Origin: Paraburkholderia aromaticivorans
GTDB taxonomy: Bacteria > Pseudomonadota > Gammaproteobacteria > Burkholderiales > Burkholderiaceae
NCBI RefSeq assembly: GCF_012689525.1
Contig: NZ_CP051515.1
Span: 930,001-994,000, forward strand
Direction: 5' to 3'
DNA: 64,000 nt
In this document: in pieces, positions 54,018 to 62,338 of the stretch
How positions within the stretch are numbered: position 1 is the first letter of the stretch
How the letters are laid out: the number at the start of each line of letters is the position of its first letter
Made by a program: the position numbers and the translations under genes
Notes under the pieces: generated by a model
The model's database searches: none
What the model saw: the letters and a program-made list of their open reading frames with translations, nothing else
What the model was told of the DNA's origin: nothing

Positions 54018-55271
54018 ATGAAACTGAAACCACGCAAGATTCTGTTGGCACTCGCGCTGGCCGCCGCGGCGGTGGGGACGTCAGCCGTCAGCACGGCACA
54101 GGCGGGCACGCTCACGGCCAATATCGCGTTCAAGGGCGCGAGCCAGCGCGCGGTCTGGCAGTCGGTCATCGACGACTTCAAGAAGGCGCATCCCGGCATC
54201 GACGTGAAAGTGTCGTTCGTCGACGAAGAAGCGTACAAGGTGCAATTGCCCGGCTGGCTGACGACAGTCGCGCCCGATATCGTCAACTGGCATGACGGCG
54301 AACGCATGGCCTATTACGCGCAGCGCGGTCTGTTCGAAGACCTGAGCGGCGACTGGTCGAAGAACGGCTGGAACGAGATGTATGCGTCGACCAAGGAAGC
54401 GTCGTCGTATAAGGGCAAGCAGTACGCCGCGCCGACCGTGTACTACTCGTGGGGCATGTTCTATCGCAAGGATCTCTTTCAAAAGGTAGGTATTGGCGGC
54501 GAGCCGAAAACCTGGGATCAGTTCCTCGAAGACTGCAAGAAGCTGAAGGCCGCCGGCATCACGCCGATCGCCGTGGCGGGCCGCGACGCATGGACGCTCG
54601 CGGGCTGGTTCGATTATCTCGACCTGCGCGTGAACGGCAATGCGTTCCACCAGAAACTGATGGCGGGCGAGATTCCGTACACCGATCCGCGCGTGAAGAA
54701 GGTCTATACGACGTGGAAGCAATTGATCGACGCGGGCTATTTCATCGACAACTCGCTCTCCTACGATCTCGATTCGGTGCAGCCGTTCCTGTTCCAGGGC
54801 AAGGCGGCGATGATGCTGATGGGCACGTTCATCACAGCGGGTTTCCCGCCGAACGTGAAGCCGGAAATGGGCTACTTCCAGTTCCCGATCATCGACGCGA
54901 AGGTGCCGACTGCTGAAGACGGTCCGGTGGAGTCGCTGCATATTCCGTCGAAGGCGAAGAACAAGGCGGATGCGCACACGTTCCTGGCGTTCGTCGAGAC
55001 ACCTGAAATCGGCGCGAAGCTGGCGACTGGTCTCGGCTCGCTGTCGGCGAACAGCAAGTCGCCGGAACCGGAAGATCCGATCTCCAAGATCGGCTTCCAG
55101 ATTCTTGCGAACACCAAAGGCGGTATCGCGCAATTCTATGATCGTGATATGACCAAGGAAATGGCCGACGAAGGCATGAAGGGGATGCAGCAGTTCATCT
55201 CCGACCCCACGAAGCTCGACGATGTGCTCGCGCAACTCGAGCAGACGCGCAAGCGGATCTACAAGAAGTGA
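54018..55271 (+). CDS. Extracellular sugar-binding protein, family 1 (galactoside operon)
   Basis: A 417-residue periplasmic binding protein. Signal peptide MKLKPRKILLALALAAAAVG ends near AQA-G (about residue 29). Mature motifs are WQSVIDDFKKAHPGIDVKVS, WLTTVAPDIVNWHDGERMAY, and YAAPTVYYSWGMFYRKDLFQ. The start at 54018 has AAGGAG upstream; the frame continues further upstream without a signal sequence and is not used. It delivers a galactoside to the two permeases that follow. Confidence 0.9.
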   Translation: MKLKPRKILLALALAAAAVGTSAVSTAQAGTLTANIAFKGASQRAVWQSVIDDFKKAHPGIDVKVSFVDEEAYKVQLPGWLTTVAPDIVNWHDGERMAYYAQRGLFEDLSGDWSKNGWNEMYASTKEASSYKGKQYAAPTVYYSWGMFYRKDLFQKVGIGGEPKTWDQFLEDCKKLKAAGITPIAVAGRDAWTLAGWFDYLDLRVNGNAFHQKLMAGEIPYTDPRVKKVYTTWKQLIDAGYFIDNSLSYDLDSVQPFLFQGKAAMMLMGTFITAGFPPNVKPEMGYFQFPIIDAKVPTAEDGPVESLHIPSKAKNKADAHTFLAFVETPEIGAKLATGLGSLSANSKSPEPEDPISKIGFQILANTKGGIAQFYDRDMTKEMADEGMKGMQQFISDPTKLDDVLAQLEQTRKRIYKK

Positions 55272-55335
55272 GCGGTGGCGGCCGCGAGGCCGCCTTCCGT
55301 TGCATTGGAGTTGAAGTTGGATCTGGATCTGGAGA

Positions 55336-56319
55336 ATGATCGTGTCGCATTCCGTCACCCGCCACACTGTCGGCGGTCCTGCTGAACCTGGCGGCCCGGG
55401 CTTGCCCGCACCGGGCGGCGCCGTGCGCGGCGGCAAACCGGCCGGCGCACGGCGCCGCGGTCCGTCGCCCACCGCGCGCCGGCAGCGGCGCGCCGCTTTT
55501 CTGTTCCTCGCGCCGGCCTGCGTGATGGTGGCCATCTACGTGGTGTGGCCGATCCTGTCGACCATCCGCCTGAGTTTTTTCAACTGGGATGGAATGAGCG
55601 AGCCGTCGTTCATCGGCCTCGCGAACTATGTGGAGTTGTTCCATGCGCAGACGTTCTATACGGCGCTGAAGAACAACGTCATCTGGTTGCTGCTGTTCCT
55701 GCTCGCTCCGCCGATGGGACTCGCCGTCGCGTTGTATCTGAATCAGGCGGTGGCCGGCATCCGTATCGTCAAATCGCTATTTTTCGCGCCGTTCGTGTTG
55801 TCGGGCGTGGTGGTCGGCTTGATCTTCTCGTGGTTTTACGACCCGACCTTCGGCCTGCTCGCCACGATTCTCGGCCACGGCGTGCCGGTACTCGGCGACC
55901 CACGCTATGCGACGTTCGGCATCGTGTTCGCGGCGCTGTGGCCGCAAACCGCCTATTGCATGATTCTCTATCTGACCGGGCTGACGTCGCTGAACGCTGA
56001 ACAGATCGAGGCCGCGCGCATGGAAGGCGCGCGCGGCTGGTCGATGCTGTGGCACGTGATCCTGCCGCAACTGCGCCCGACCACGTTCATGGCGATCGTC
56101 GTGACCATCATCGGGGCGCTGCGCAGCTTCGATCTGATCTCGGTGATGACGAGCGGCGGTCCGTTCGAAAGCTCGACCGTGCTCGCGTATTACATGTACG
56201 ACCAGGCGATCAAGTACTACCGCATCGGCTATTCGGCGGCGGTGGCGGTCGTGCTATTCGCCATCATGCTGGTGTACATCGTTTATCACTTGCGGCGGAT
56301 GCTGCGCGCCGAGCAATAA
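55336..56319 (+). CDS. Sugar ABC transporter permease, MalF type
   Basis: A 327-residue permease with a long, basic, glycine/proline-rich N-terminus (about 55 residues) and six spans beginning FLFLAPACVMVAIYVVWPI. The EAA loop is EQIEAARMEGARGWSMLWHV and a typical SGGPFESSTVLAYYMYDQAI segment follows. Partner of the next permease; both dock on the ATPase at 50779. The start with the long tail is the annotated frame, but an internal start is possible. Confidence 0.9.
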   Translation: MIVSHSVTRHTVGGPAEPGGPGLPAPGGAVRGGKPAGARRRGPSPTARRQRRAAFLFLAPACVMVAIYVVWPILSTIRLSFFNWDGMSEPSFIGLANYVELFHAQTFYTALKNNVIWLLLFLLAPPMGLAVALYLNQAVAGIRIVKSLFFAPFVLSGVVVGLIFSWFYDPTFGLLATILGHGVPVLGDPRYATFGIVFAALWPQTAYCMILYLTGLTSLNAEQIEAARMEGARGWSMLWHVILPQLRPTTFMAIVVTIIGALRSFDLISVMTSGGPFESSTVLAYYMYDQAIKYYRIGYSAAVAVVLFAIMLVYIVYHLRRMLRAEQ

Positions 56320-56329
56320 GGAGCCGACC

Positions 56330-57181
56330 ATGTTTCCGATTCCCATCGACAAATGGAAGCCGGCCACTCGCCGCATGTACAAATTGACGCTGCCGGTCGC
56401 GCTGGTGATCTGGCTGCTGCCGATGATCGCCGTGCTCGTCACGTCCGTACGTTCGACGGAAGAGCTGAGCGAGGGCAACTATTGGGGATGGCCGAAGCAC
56501 TTCGCGATGTTCGATAACTATCGCGAGGCACTGACCACGTCGCCGATGTTGCATTACTTCTGGAACAGCGTGTTGATCACGGTGCCTGCCGTAGTGGGCT
56601 CGATTGCATTGGCGGCGATGGCCGGATTCGCGCTGGCGATCTACCGGTTCCGCGGTAATTCGACCTTGTTCGCGACGTTCGTGGCAGGGAATTTCGTGCC
56701 GGTGCAGGTGTTGATGATTCCGGTGCGGGATTTGTCGCTGCAACTCGGTCTGTTCAATACCGTCAGTGCGCTGATTCTGTTTCATGTGTCGTTTCAGACC
56801 GGATTTTGCGCGCTGTTTCTGCGCAACTTCATCAAACAGTTGCCGTTCGAACTGGTCGAGGCGGCGCGCATCGAGGGCGCGAATGAGTGGACCGTGTTCT
56901 TCAAGATCGTGCTGCCGTTGATCCGGCCGGCGCTCGCGGCATTGGCAATTCTCGTGTTCACGTTCGTCTGGAACGACTACTTCTGGGCGCTGTGTCTGAC
57001 CCAAGGTGACGACGCCGCGCCGATTACCGTGGGCGTGGCCGCGTTGAAAGGGCAGTGGACTACGGCCTGGAATCTCGTTTCGGCGGGATCGATTCTCGCG
57101 GCATTGCCGTCGGTGGCGATGTTCTTTGCGATGCAGAAGCATTTTGTCGCCGGTTTGACGTTTGGGGCGACGAAGGGTTGA
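56330..57181 (+). CDS. Sugar ABC transporter permease, MalG type
   Basis: A 283-residue permease, 10 bases after its partner. Six spans; the EAA loop is PFELVEAARIEGANEWTVFF and the C-terminus ends AMQKHFVAGLTFGATKG, as usual for CUT1 second permeases. It completes the galactoside importer. A strong terminator follows 30 bases later. Confidence 0.92.
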   Translation: MFPIPIDKWKPATRRMYKLTLPVALVIWLLPMIAVLVTSVRSTEELSEGNYWGWPKHFAMFDNYREALTTSPMLHYFWNSVLITVPAVVGSIALAAMAGFALAIYRFRGNSTLFATFVAGNFVPVQVLMIPVRDLSLQLGLFNTVSALILFHVSFQTGFCALFLRNFIKQLPFELVEAARIEGANEWTVFFKIVLPLIRPALAALAILVFTFVWNDYFWALCLTQGDDAAPITVGVAALKGQWTTAWNLVSAGSILAALPSVAMFFAMQKHFVAGLTFGATKG

Positions 57182-57210
57182 AGTGGTTGTGTGTCGTGTC
57201 GAGAAGGGTT

Positions 57211-57232
57211 GCCCGCGAAAGCGGGCTTTTTT
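57211..57232 (+). terminator. Rho-independent terminator of the galactoside operon
   Basis: GCCCGC-GAAA-GCGGGC hairpin with six T directly after it on the plus strand. Confidence 0.92.
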
Positions 57233-57330
57233 CTTGCGATTGAAGCTCCCGCTATTCGCATTGCCTCGCAAGAGGAGCGGATAGCAGGAGCGTGGTCAGT
57301 TCAATTGAATTCAATAGTGCTTGCCTGACC

Positions 57331-58764
57331 TCAGTTATTGTCCCAGTGAGTCGGGACCTTGCGATAGCTGCTCCAGTTGTTGCCGCCTTTGCAGATCAGA
57401 TCCGAACCGTGAGTCTGGCACCAGGCTTCGTAACCCGGCGAGTAGAGCCACTCACCGATCCAGTGCAGATCGACGCGCGGATCCGACGACGGCGTGGAGG
57501 CCACGAAGTTGGCCGCGTCGTCCGTGCTGCCCGAGCCCGTGTAATGAGCCACCGCCGGATACGGGAACACCGGACGCGTGCGCGTCGTTTGACCATTCGC
57601 ATCCACGATCGAGGCGACGATCTTGCCCGGTTTGATGCCGGTCTCCGCCCACGCCATCACCGACGTCACGATGTCGAACGTGTTCGGGCCATTGCCGCCA
57701 CCGCAGTGCGCGACGCCGGGGAACAGATAGAGCTTCGTGAACTGGTCGACCTTGTCGCTACCCATGTAGTACTTCATCGGCTCGTAGTACTCGATGGTCC
57801 CGCGCGGCGTAATGTGCTGATCTTCGAGGCCATGCCACAGAATCAGCTTGCCGCCGCGACGCGCGAACGGGCTCAGGTCCGGATCGGTTGCCGCGAGATA
57901 GCTCGACACCGGCACGGTCTTCAGGAAGCCTTCGATCGTGAACTTGAGGTTGCTCAAGGTGGCGGAAGGATTCGAGCCGTTGAGATAGTCGAGGTACTGC
58001 AGGAACGGCAGAACGAAGCTGATGCTCCCGCTCGGTCCGGCGTCGGTGGCCGGCACGAACAGACTCCAATTCAACTCGCCGCCCCATTCGCGCGAAACCG
58101 GCTGTTCGAGGTGGACGCCGTCCGTATCGGTCGCGCCGTCATGAATCTCGCGGACGACATTCACTTCGGCTTGCGAGAGGCAGGTGGATGCCGCCTGGCC
58201 TTTTGCGCACAGCATGGATTGCGGGTTGAAGTGGCATACCTGCGGATTGTCGATCACGCCGTCGGCCACGCCGTCGATGCTATCGCACGCTTGCAGCACG
58301 GCAGCGTGGATCAGCGGCAGCTTGCTCGCGAGCAGAATGTATTTGCCGGTCTTCGGATCGACGTTGATCACCGCGGGCCATGCGTGATGGAACGTGTTCT
58401 GCACGATGAGGTCGTTCGCCGGCGCGCCCGCTGCGATACCGTCGAAGTCGTCGGGGAAACGCTGTGCTTCCATCAACGCTTCACGGCCGCCATCGGAACA
58501 ACCATCGAAGTACGAATACTTCGCTGGCCGCGCGTAGAACTTGTTGATGATCGCTTTGGACACCTGTGCGGTGGCATGTTCCGCGCAATACGCGAAATCG
58601 ATCTTGGTTTGCGGATTGAGCGCCCACGAGCCGTCGTTGCCACCTTCGTGACCCATGTCGGTCGCGGCCATCGCGATCTGTCCGTTGGTGATGGGCACAC
58701 AGGTCGAAGCCATCGGCGCGTTGACGGAGAGGTTGCCGCACAAGCCGCCACAACCGGCTTGCAA
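57331..58764 (-). CDS. Tannase/feruloyl esterase family protein, N-terminus damaged
   Basis: A 477-residue product with the tannase family core. The CS-D-HC catalytic motif is intact: Cys89-Ser90 in FDGCSDGGREAL, Asp315 in WHGLEDQHIT, and His353-Cys354 in GVAHCGGG. Such enzymes are normally exported and about 550-600 residues. Here the frame opens only at MQAGCGGLCGNLSV, and an in-frame TAA lies about 12 codons upstream (GDKDRYLQAGCGG follows it). A short typical N-terminal tannase piece (CGALQTVPIPTVADSV) occurs around 58805-58855 in another frame. So about 80-100 residues and the signal peptide seem lost; it may be a decaying gene. Confidence 0.78.
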   Translation of the reverse strand: MQAGCGGLCGNLSVNAPMASTCVPITNGQIAMAATDMGHEGGNDGSWALNPQTKIDFAYCAEHATAQVSKAIINKFYARPAKYSYFDGCSDGGREALMEAQRFPDDFDGIAAGAPANDLIVQNTFHHAWPAVINVDPKTGKYILLASKLPLIHAAVLQACDSIDGVADGVIDNPQVCHFNPQSMLCAKGQAASTCLSQAEVNVVREIHDGATDTDGVHLEQPVSREWGGELNWSLFVPATDAGPSGSISFVLPFLQYLDYLNGSNPSATLSNLKFTIEGFLKTVPVSSYLAATDPDLSPFARRGGKLILWHGLEDQHITPRGTIEYYEPMKYYMGSDKVDQFTKLYLFPGVAHCGGGNGPNTFDIVTSVMAWAETGIKPGKIVASIVDANGQTTRTRPVFPYPAVAHYTGSGSTDDAANFVASTPSSDPRVDLHWIGEWLYSPGYEAWCQTHGSDLICKGGNNWSSYRKVPTHWDNN

Positions 58765-59357
58765 GTAGCGATCTTTGTCTCCTGTCGTTGTCGTCGATTA
58801 ATACGGGGCGGACACTGTCCGCGACCGTCGGAATAGGGACCGTTTGGAGCGCACCGCAATCGACCTCGGTGCGCGGGTTCAATATAGGCGGGCGTCGTGT
58901 GGGAAAGAAGGCGTGGCATGGCTGCCAGAAGGACAATCAAAATAAGCTATCCGAAACTTTCTATCTGTTGCAGCGAATTACGGGCGCGATCTGGAGCGCT
59001 TCGTTAATTAGAAAGCTATGCAAAATCAACGGGGTAGGGCGAAGCGTCGCACGGTTCCGCGAAGCGGCATGCGGAGCAGTTCCGCAGCCTGCGTCTGTCC
59101 GCGCGATAAGAAAAATCGATTGGATTGCATAACTTTCGCAATCGCTGCTGCGATCGATACCATCATCGATGTCGTCGGCGCTGCGTGGAAATATCGTGTA
59201 AGCACTTTTGAATCACGGCGTGTTCTCCCTTCATCGCGCCATCTCGCGAGCGCTATCCTGCTGTCACAGCCAGCGCAATCCCTGATTGACTGGCAGCAGG
59301 CCGCGACATAGTTTCGTCACGCCTGAGCCCGGTTACTTCACTGAACAAAGGCCCGGT
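58765..59357. other. Intergenic region with leftover tannase N-terminal coding sequence
   Basis: About 590 bases. Near 58800-58860 the minus strand still encodes a tannase-like N-terminal peptide in a different frame. The rest, an AT-richer block around 58930-59190, has no protein-like frame. It must hold the promoter of the next plus-strand gene. Confidence 0.45.
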
Positions 59358-59858
59358 ATGTCCACCTTGAACACCGTTTTGTCCCGCGCTCTTCAACGTC
59401 TCGCGACGCCGTCCACATTGCTGTCAATCGGCATGGTGGTTGCAGGCGCCACGCTTGCCGTGGACGCGTCGGCGGCAAGCTTCAAGTGCACGAGCAAGTC
59501 GTCTGCGTCGGAAAAGATCGTCTGTAAAGAACCTGCACTGTCGGCACTGGACGACCGTCTCGCCGCCGCCTGGCACCGCGCGAAAGACACCACGCTCGAT
59601 GCGGCGGCGCTCGAATCGGCACGCACGCATCAATGGCTCTGGCGCCAGCACAACTGTACCGATCAAGCCTGCGTGAAGAGCTGGTACGACCGCCGCATCG
59701 CTGAACTGGACGCCGACTACGTGCAGGCGAAGCAGGCGCGCCGCGAAGCGTTCGACGCATCGCTGGCCGGGCAGAACCTCGCGCCTTCGGCTGCCGATGC
59801 GGTTCGGAAGATGAAGGGCGAGTCTGTTGCGAATGCGACGACGGCTATCGCGCAGTAG
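59358..59858 (+). CDS. LprI-like / DUF1311-type exported protein
   Basis: A 166-residue protein with an N-terminal signal-anchor region (LATPSTLLSIGMVVAGATLA, cleavage likely after ASA-A near residue 37). It has the cysteine-patterned LprI domain SFKCTSKSSASEKIVCKEPA, then LSALDDRLAAAWHRA and WLWRQHNCTDQACVKSWYDR. Four Cys residues suit two disulfides. Family members inhibit lysozyme or remain uncharacterised. The C-terminal 40 residues are Ala/Lys-rich. The start at 59358 fits the signal peptide; the frame opens slightly earlier. Confidence 0.8.
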   Translation: MSTLNTVLSRALQRLATPSTLLSIGMVVAGATLAVDASAASFKCTSKSSASEKIVCKEPALSALDDRLAAAWHRAKDTTLDAAALESARTHQWLWRQHNCTDQACVKSWYDRRIAELDADYVQAKQARREAFDASLAGQNLAPSAADAVRKMKGESVANATTAIAQ

Positions 59859-59889
59859 TTGCCGATGATGATGGCGCGTCGGCGGGCAC

Positions 59890-60055
59890 GACGCCTCGGC
59901 GCGCCCACACCGATGCCCGAGCCGTCGCGCAACTCATAAACGCGATTGAATGCATTGACGACCAGCAAGCGCGCGTCGAATTTGCCGACAAGAGGCTGGT
60001 TGAAGTGCTGGATTACGCCGAGATTGATCTGCGCATAGACGGGCAGAGATGGCGA
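59890..60055 (-). pseudogene. TonB-dependent receptor C-terminal fragment
   Basis: The minus strand reads SLPVYAQINLGVIQHFNQPL, KFDARLLVVNAFNRVYELRD and GSGIGVGAP. This is the terminal beta-barrel strand region of a TonB-dependent receptor. The usual end (QFGPRR, then an aromatic-terminated strand) is replaced by arginine-rich sequence, and no upstream barrel is present. A short leftover. Confidence 0.65.
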
Positions 60056-60301
60056 GCGCGGTTCACGGGCGCGCGGTTGCCCGGTTTTAGGCAGCTGGCG
60101 TAGTTCGGCGCGTCTTATTGGCTGTGGGTGTCGTGCGCCGGTCAATGCGGCGGGGAGGCGGTTTTGCTTGTGCGTCGGGGGGGTGTCGAGTCGACCAGGC
60201 AACTGTTGCTCTCGCTGACGACGTGGTTTATGCAGCCGCAATGAAGTTGCAGCCGTGGACGCTAAAGTTCAGGGTATGGCTTGTTGAAGAGCCACGAGCA
60301 T

Positions 60302-60325
60302 CGCCACGCTGAGAGCAGCGTGGCG
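60302..60325. repeat. Perfect 9-bp hairpin
   Basis: CGCCACGCT-GAGAGC-AGCGTGGCG is a perfect inverted repeat 72 bases beyond the hydrolase stop (minus strand). It has no clear T-run on either side, so it is a weak terminator or a protein site. Confidence 0.6.
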
Positions 60326-60396
60326 GGCAGAGAGCGATTGCCTTGTGAAATGACGCTCTTCGAATCGCACTGGACTGTCTATACGCATACGCCAGT

Positions 60397-61191
60397 TCAA
60401 GACTGCGCGTGCTTCGCCGCATCTTCGATGACCGCTGCCACTTCCTTCGGCCGCGATTCATAGACCGAGTGGCTCGCGCCCGGGATCACCGTCGTGTGGC
60501 TATGCGCGCGCGTGTAGTACCAGCGTTCGAGATCCGGATTGATGATCTTGTCGTCGGCCGCCACGATGCCCCAGCTCGGCTTGGTCGTCCACGCGGCGAC
60601 CGTCATCGGCGCCGAAAAGACGTTCGCAGCCGTCAGAATTTGCGAGTGCGATTCGAACTGCGCTTGCTTGAGCGGCAGATCGGCAGCGAAATCCTTCGGG
60701 AAATCCGCGGGATTCAGGTACGTGTATCCGTCTCCGGTCTTCATGATCGCGCCCGGCTGCTTTGATGTGTAGCTCGGCATGCCTTTGCCAAGGTCGCTTT
60801 CATCTTCGCCGACGGCCGGTGCGTGCGCGGCCACATACACCAGGCCCACGACGTTCGGGTGCACACCGGCTTCGGTGATGACCGAACCGCCGTAGCTGTG
60901 AGCCACGAGAATCGTCGGGCCGTTCTGCTGATCGAGCACGCGTTTTGTTGCGGCGACGTCGTCGTCGAGCGAGGTCAGCGGTTCCTGCACGATGGTGACG
61001 TGATAACCGTCCTTGGTCAGTCTGTCATAGACCGGCTTCCAGCCGGAGCCGTCCACCCATGCGCCATGTACCAGAACAATGTTGTGGACAGGCGCGGTTT
61101 GCGGCTTGGCGTCTTGTGCCATCGCGGCAGTCGAGGCGAAAAGGGCGGCAGACAACGACAAGGCCGTGGCGACGAGAGGCAGAACTTTCAT
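60397..61191 (-). CDS. Exported alpha/beta hydrolase
   Basis: A 264-residue protein with a clear signal peptide (MKVLPLVATALSLSAALFAS, cleavage near AMA-Q, residue 25). Hydrolase core IVLVHGAWVDGSGWKPVYDR (oxyanion HG), nucleophile elbow LVAHSYGGSVITEAG (Ser), Asp in GIVAADDKIINPDLE and His in IPGASHSVYESRPKEVA. It belongs to the periplasmic EstC/pyrethroid-hydrolase-like group found in Burkholderia and rhizobia. Upstream is an AT-rich promoter zone (61200-61250). The substrate is unknown. Confidence 0.88.
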   Translation of the reverse strand: MKVLPLVATALSLSAALFASTAAMAQDAKPQTAPVHNIVLVHGAWVDGSGWKPVYDRLTKDGYHVTIVQEPLTSLDDDVAATKRVLDQQNGPTILVAHSYGGSVITEAGVHPNVVGLVYVAAHAPAVGEDESDLGKGMPSYTSKQPGAIMKTGDGYTYLNPADFPKDFAADLPLKQAQFESHSQILTAANVFSAPMTVAAWTTKPSWGIVAADDKIINPDLERWYYTRAHSHTTVIPGASHSVYESRPKEVAAVIEDAAKHAQS

Positions 61192-61259
61192 GACACACTC
61201 CGGTTGATAAGTAAGAAATTATTCTTGAAAAAATATTTCGAATAGCTTGATGAAAAGTA

Positions 61260-61295
61260 GGAATCCTGTCGATATGAAGGGAGAAACAGGATTCC
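61260..61295 (-). terminator. Likely terminator after the small exported-protein operon
   Basis: GGAATCCTGT (61260-61269) and ACAGGATTCC (61286-61295) form a perfect 10-base stem 13 bases past the DUF4148 stop. On the minus strand it is followed by TACTTTTC, a partial U-run. Confidence 0.65.
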
Positions 61296-61308
61296 CGATA
61301 CGTGTCAT

Positions 61309-61659
61309 TCAGCTGCCGAAGAAGACATTGCAGAAACTGACGGGGCCGACGCAGCTGGAATCGATTGACGCGTGCTTGCGCATGCCGGACGAAGAGTTGC
61401 CGTTCTGCGCCACGCCGCCGTACGACGACTGCGTCGTTTGCGGGGCGGTCTGCGCGGCGACCTTTGCTTCGGCTGCCTGAATGGCGGTCGGGTAATCAGC
61501 GTCGTCCCCACGCGAAGGGTTGTAGCCAGCCTGTTCGAGGCGCACCAGATCGGCACGCACTTCAGCACGTGTGACGGGGCCGTTCGATTGTGCGAAGCTC
61601 AAAACGGGGGCGGCCAACGTGCCGACGGCGAGAGCGAAACAAACAAGAGCTTTTTTCAT
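61309..61659 (-). CDS. DUF4148-type small exported protein with C-terminal C-x6-C motif
   Basis: A 116-residue protein. Signal peptide MKKALVCFALAVGTLAAPVL ends SFA-Q near residue 23. The DUF4148 core VTRAEVRADLVRLEQAGYNP follows, with a Gln/Ser/Thr-rich linker next. The C-terminus reads CVGPVSFCNVFFGS. DUF4148 proteins are common in Burkholderiaceae and of unknown role. The unusual ending is shared with the 49-residue protein encoded just upstream. The start at 61659 is set by the signal peptide. The pair probably forms one transcript ending at the hairpin at 61260-61295. Confidence 0.85.
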   Translation of the reverse strand: MKKALVCFALAVGTLAAPVLSFAQSNGPVTRAEVRADLVRLEQAGYNPSRGDDADYPTAIQAAEAKVAAQTAPQTTQSSYGGVAQNGNSSSGMRKHASIDSSCVGPVSFCNVFFGS

Positions 61660-61721
61660 GATAAAAATTCCTTGATCAATACGATGAGTAGAGAGGCAAC
61701 GATTGCCTGAAGCGTGCTGAT

Positions 61722-61871
61722 TTAACTGCCGAAGTACGGCGTGCAGAAGCCTGCGGGGCCGACACACTGCTGCGTGTTCGTGTGCATATGTTCCTTCGCC
61801 GAGGTTTGTGTAGCGAAACCTGCTGAAGCGAGAACGATCAGCGAGAAAATGATGGAAAGTTTGCGTTTCAT
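61722..61871 (-). CDS. Small exported peptide (49 aa) with C-terminal C-x6-C motif
   Basis: The minus strand from ATG 61871 encodes MKRKLSIIFSLIVLASAGFA, a textbook signal peptide (cleavage after residue 20 or SA at 25), then a short His/Thr-rich spacer and the end CVGPAGFCTPYFGS. The mature part would be only about 24-29 residues. Its C-terminal 14 residues match the end of the DUF4148 protein downstream at nine positions (CVGP, F-C, FGS). No known family is recognised. It lies 62 bases before that gene on the same strand. Confidence 0.7.
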   Translation of the reverse strand: MKRKLSIIFSLIVLASAGFATQTSAKEHMHTNTQQCVGPAGFCTPYFGS

Positions 61872-62338
61872 CTGGATGCCTAAATAGTTAGAGATTGAAG
61901 ATGTCTTGCGAATTAAGTGAAGCTACGTCTTTGCTTGTCCACCAACATGACCCGCTTGCAACGAGAGCAGCGCGTCCATGCCTGTTTCGTCACTACCGTG
62001 CAGCGTTCGTCGCTGTCATGTAGGGGCAAACACATCGGGTTTCCGCTTATTCCAAATTTTTTTCGCGATCGTGACGAAAAGATTGAGTCTTACATTTCCC
62101 TGAACGTTCGGCGCGCCGGCGGCTGACGCTTCTGCCATGGAAACGAAAAACCGGCATCGCGCAAAGCCTTATCCAGTCTGGCTCCCAAACGTTTGCGCGG
62201 TTAAGTCTGACGATTACGTTTATTAAAGCTTTGCGTTTTGCATGTCGTTATCCAGTCAAATAATCTGGACCATCGGACACGCGCGAGCCTTCTGCACGGC
62301 AAGCGCTGACGAGGAAATCGCTCTTCGGGGGAATCATC
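61872..62338. other. Divergent intergenic region before the CRP-FliG gene
   Basis: These 467 bases hold promoters for the minus-strand small-peptide pair and the plus-strand CRP-FliG gene. No protein-like frame was accepted (the frame at 61917-62126 has no family resemblance). No flagellar sigma-28 consensus was confidently found. Confidence 0.45.

Noticed and set aside
60302..60325. Hairpin considered as a rho-independent terminator of the hydrolase gene
   Set aside because: No run of T follows the stem on either strand and it is 72 bases past the stop; recorded only as an inverted repeat.
61917..62126. Short plus-strand frame (69 codons) before the CRP-FliG gene
   Set aside because: No signal peptide, no ribosome-binding site and no family; kept as non-coding.
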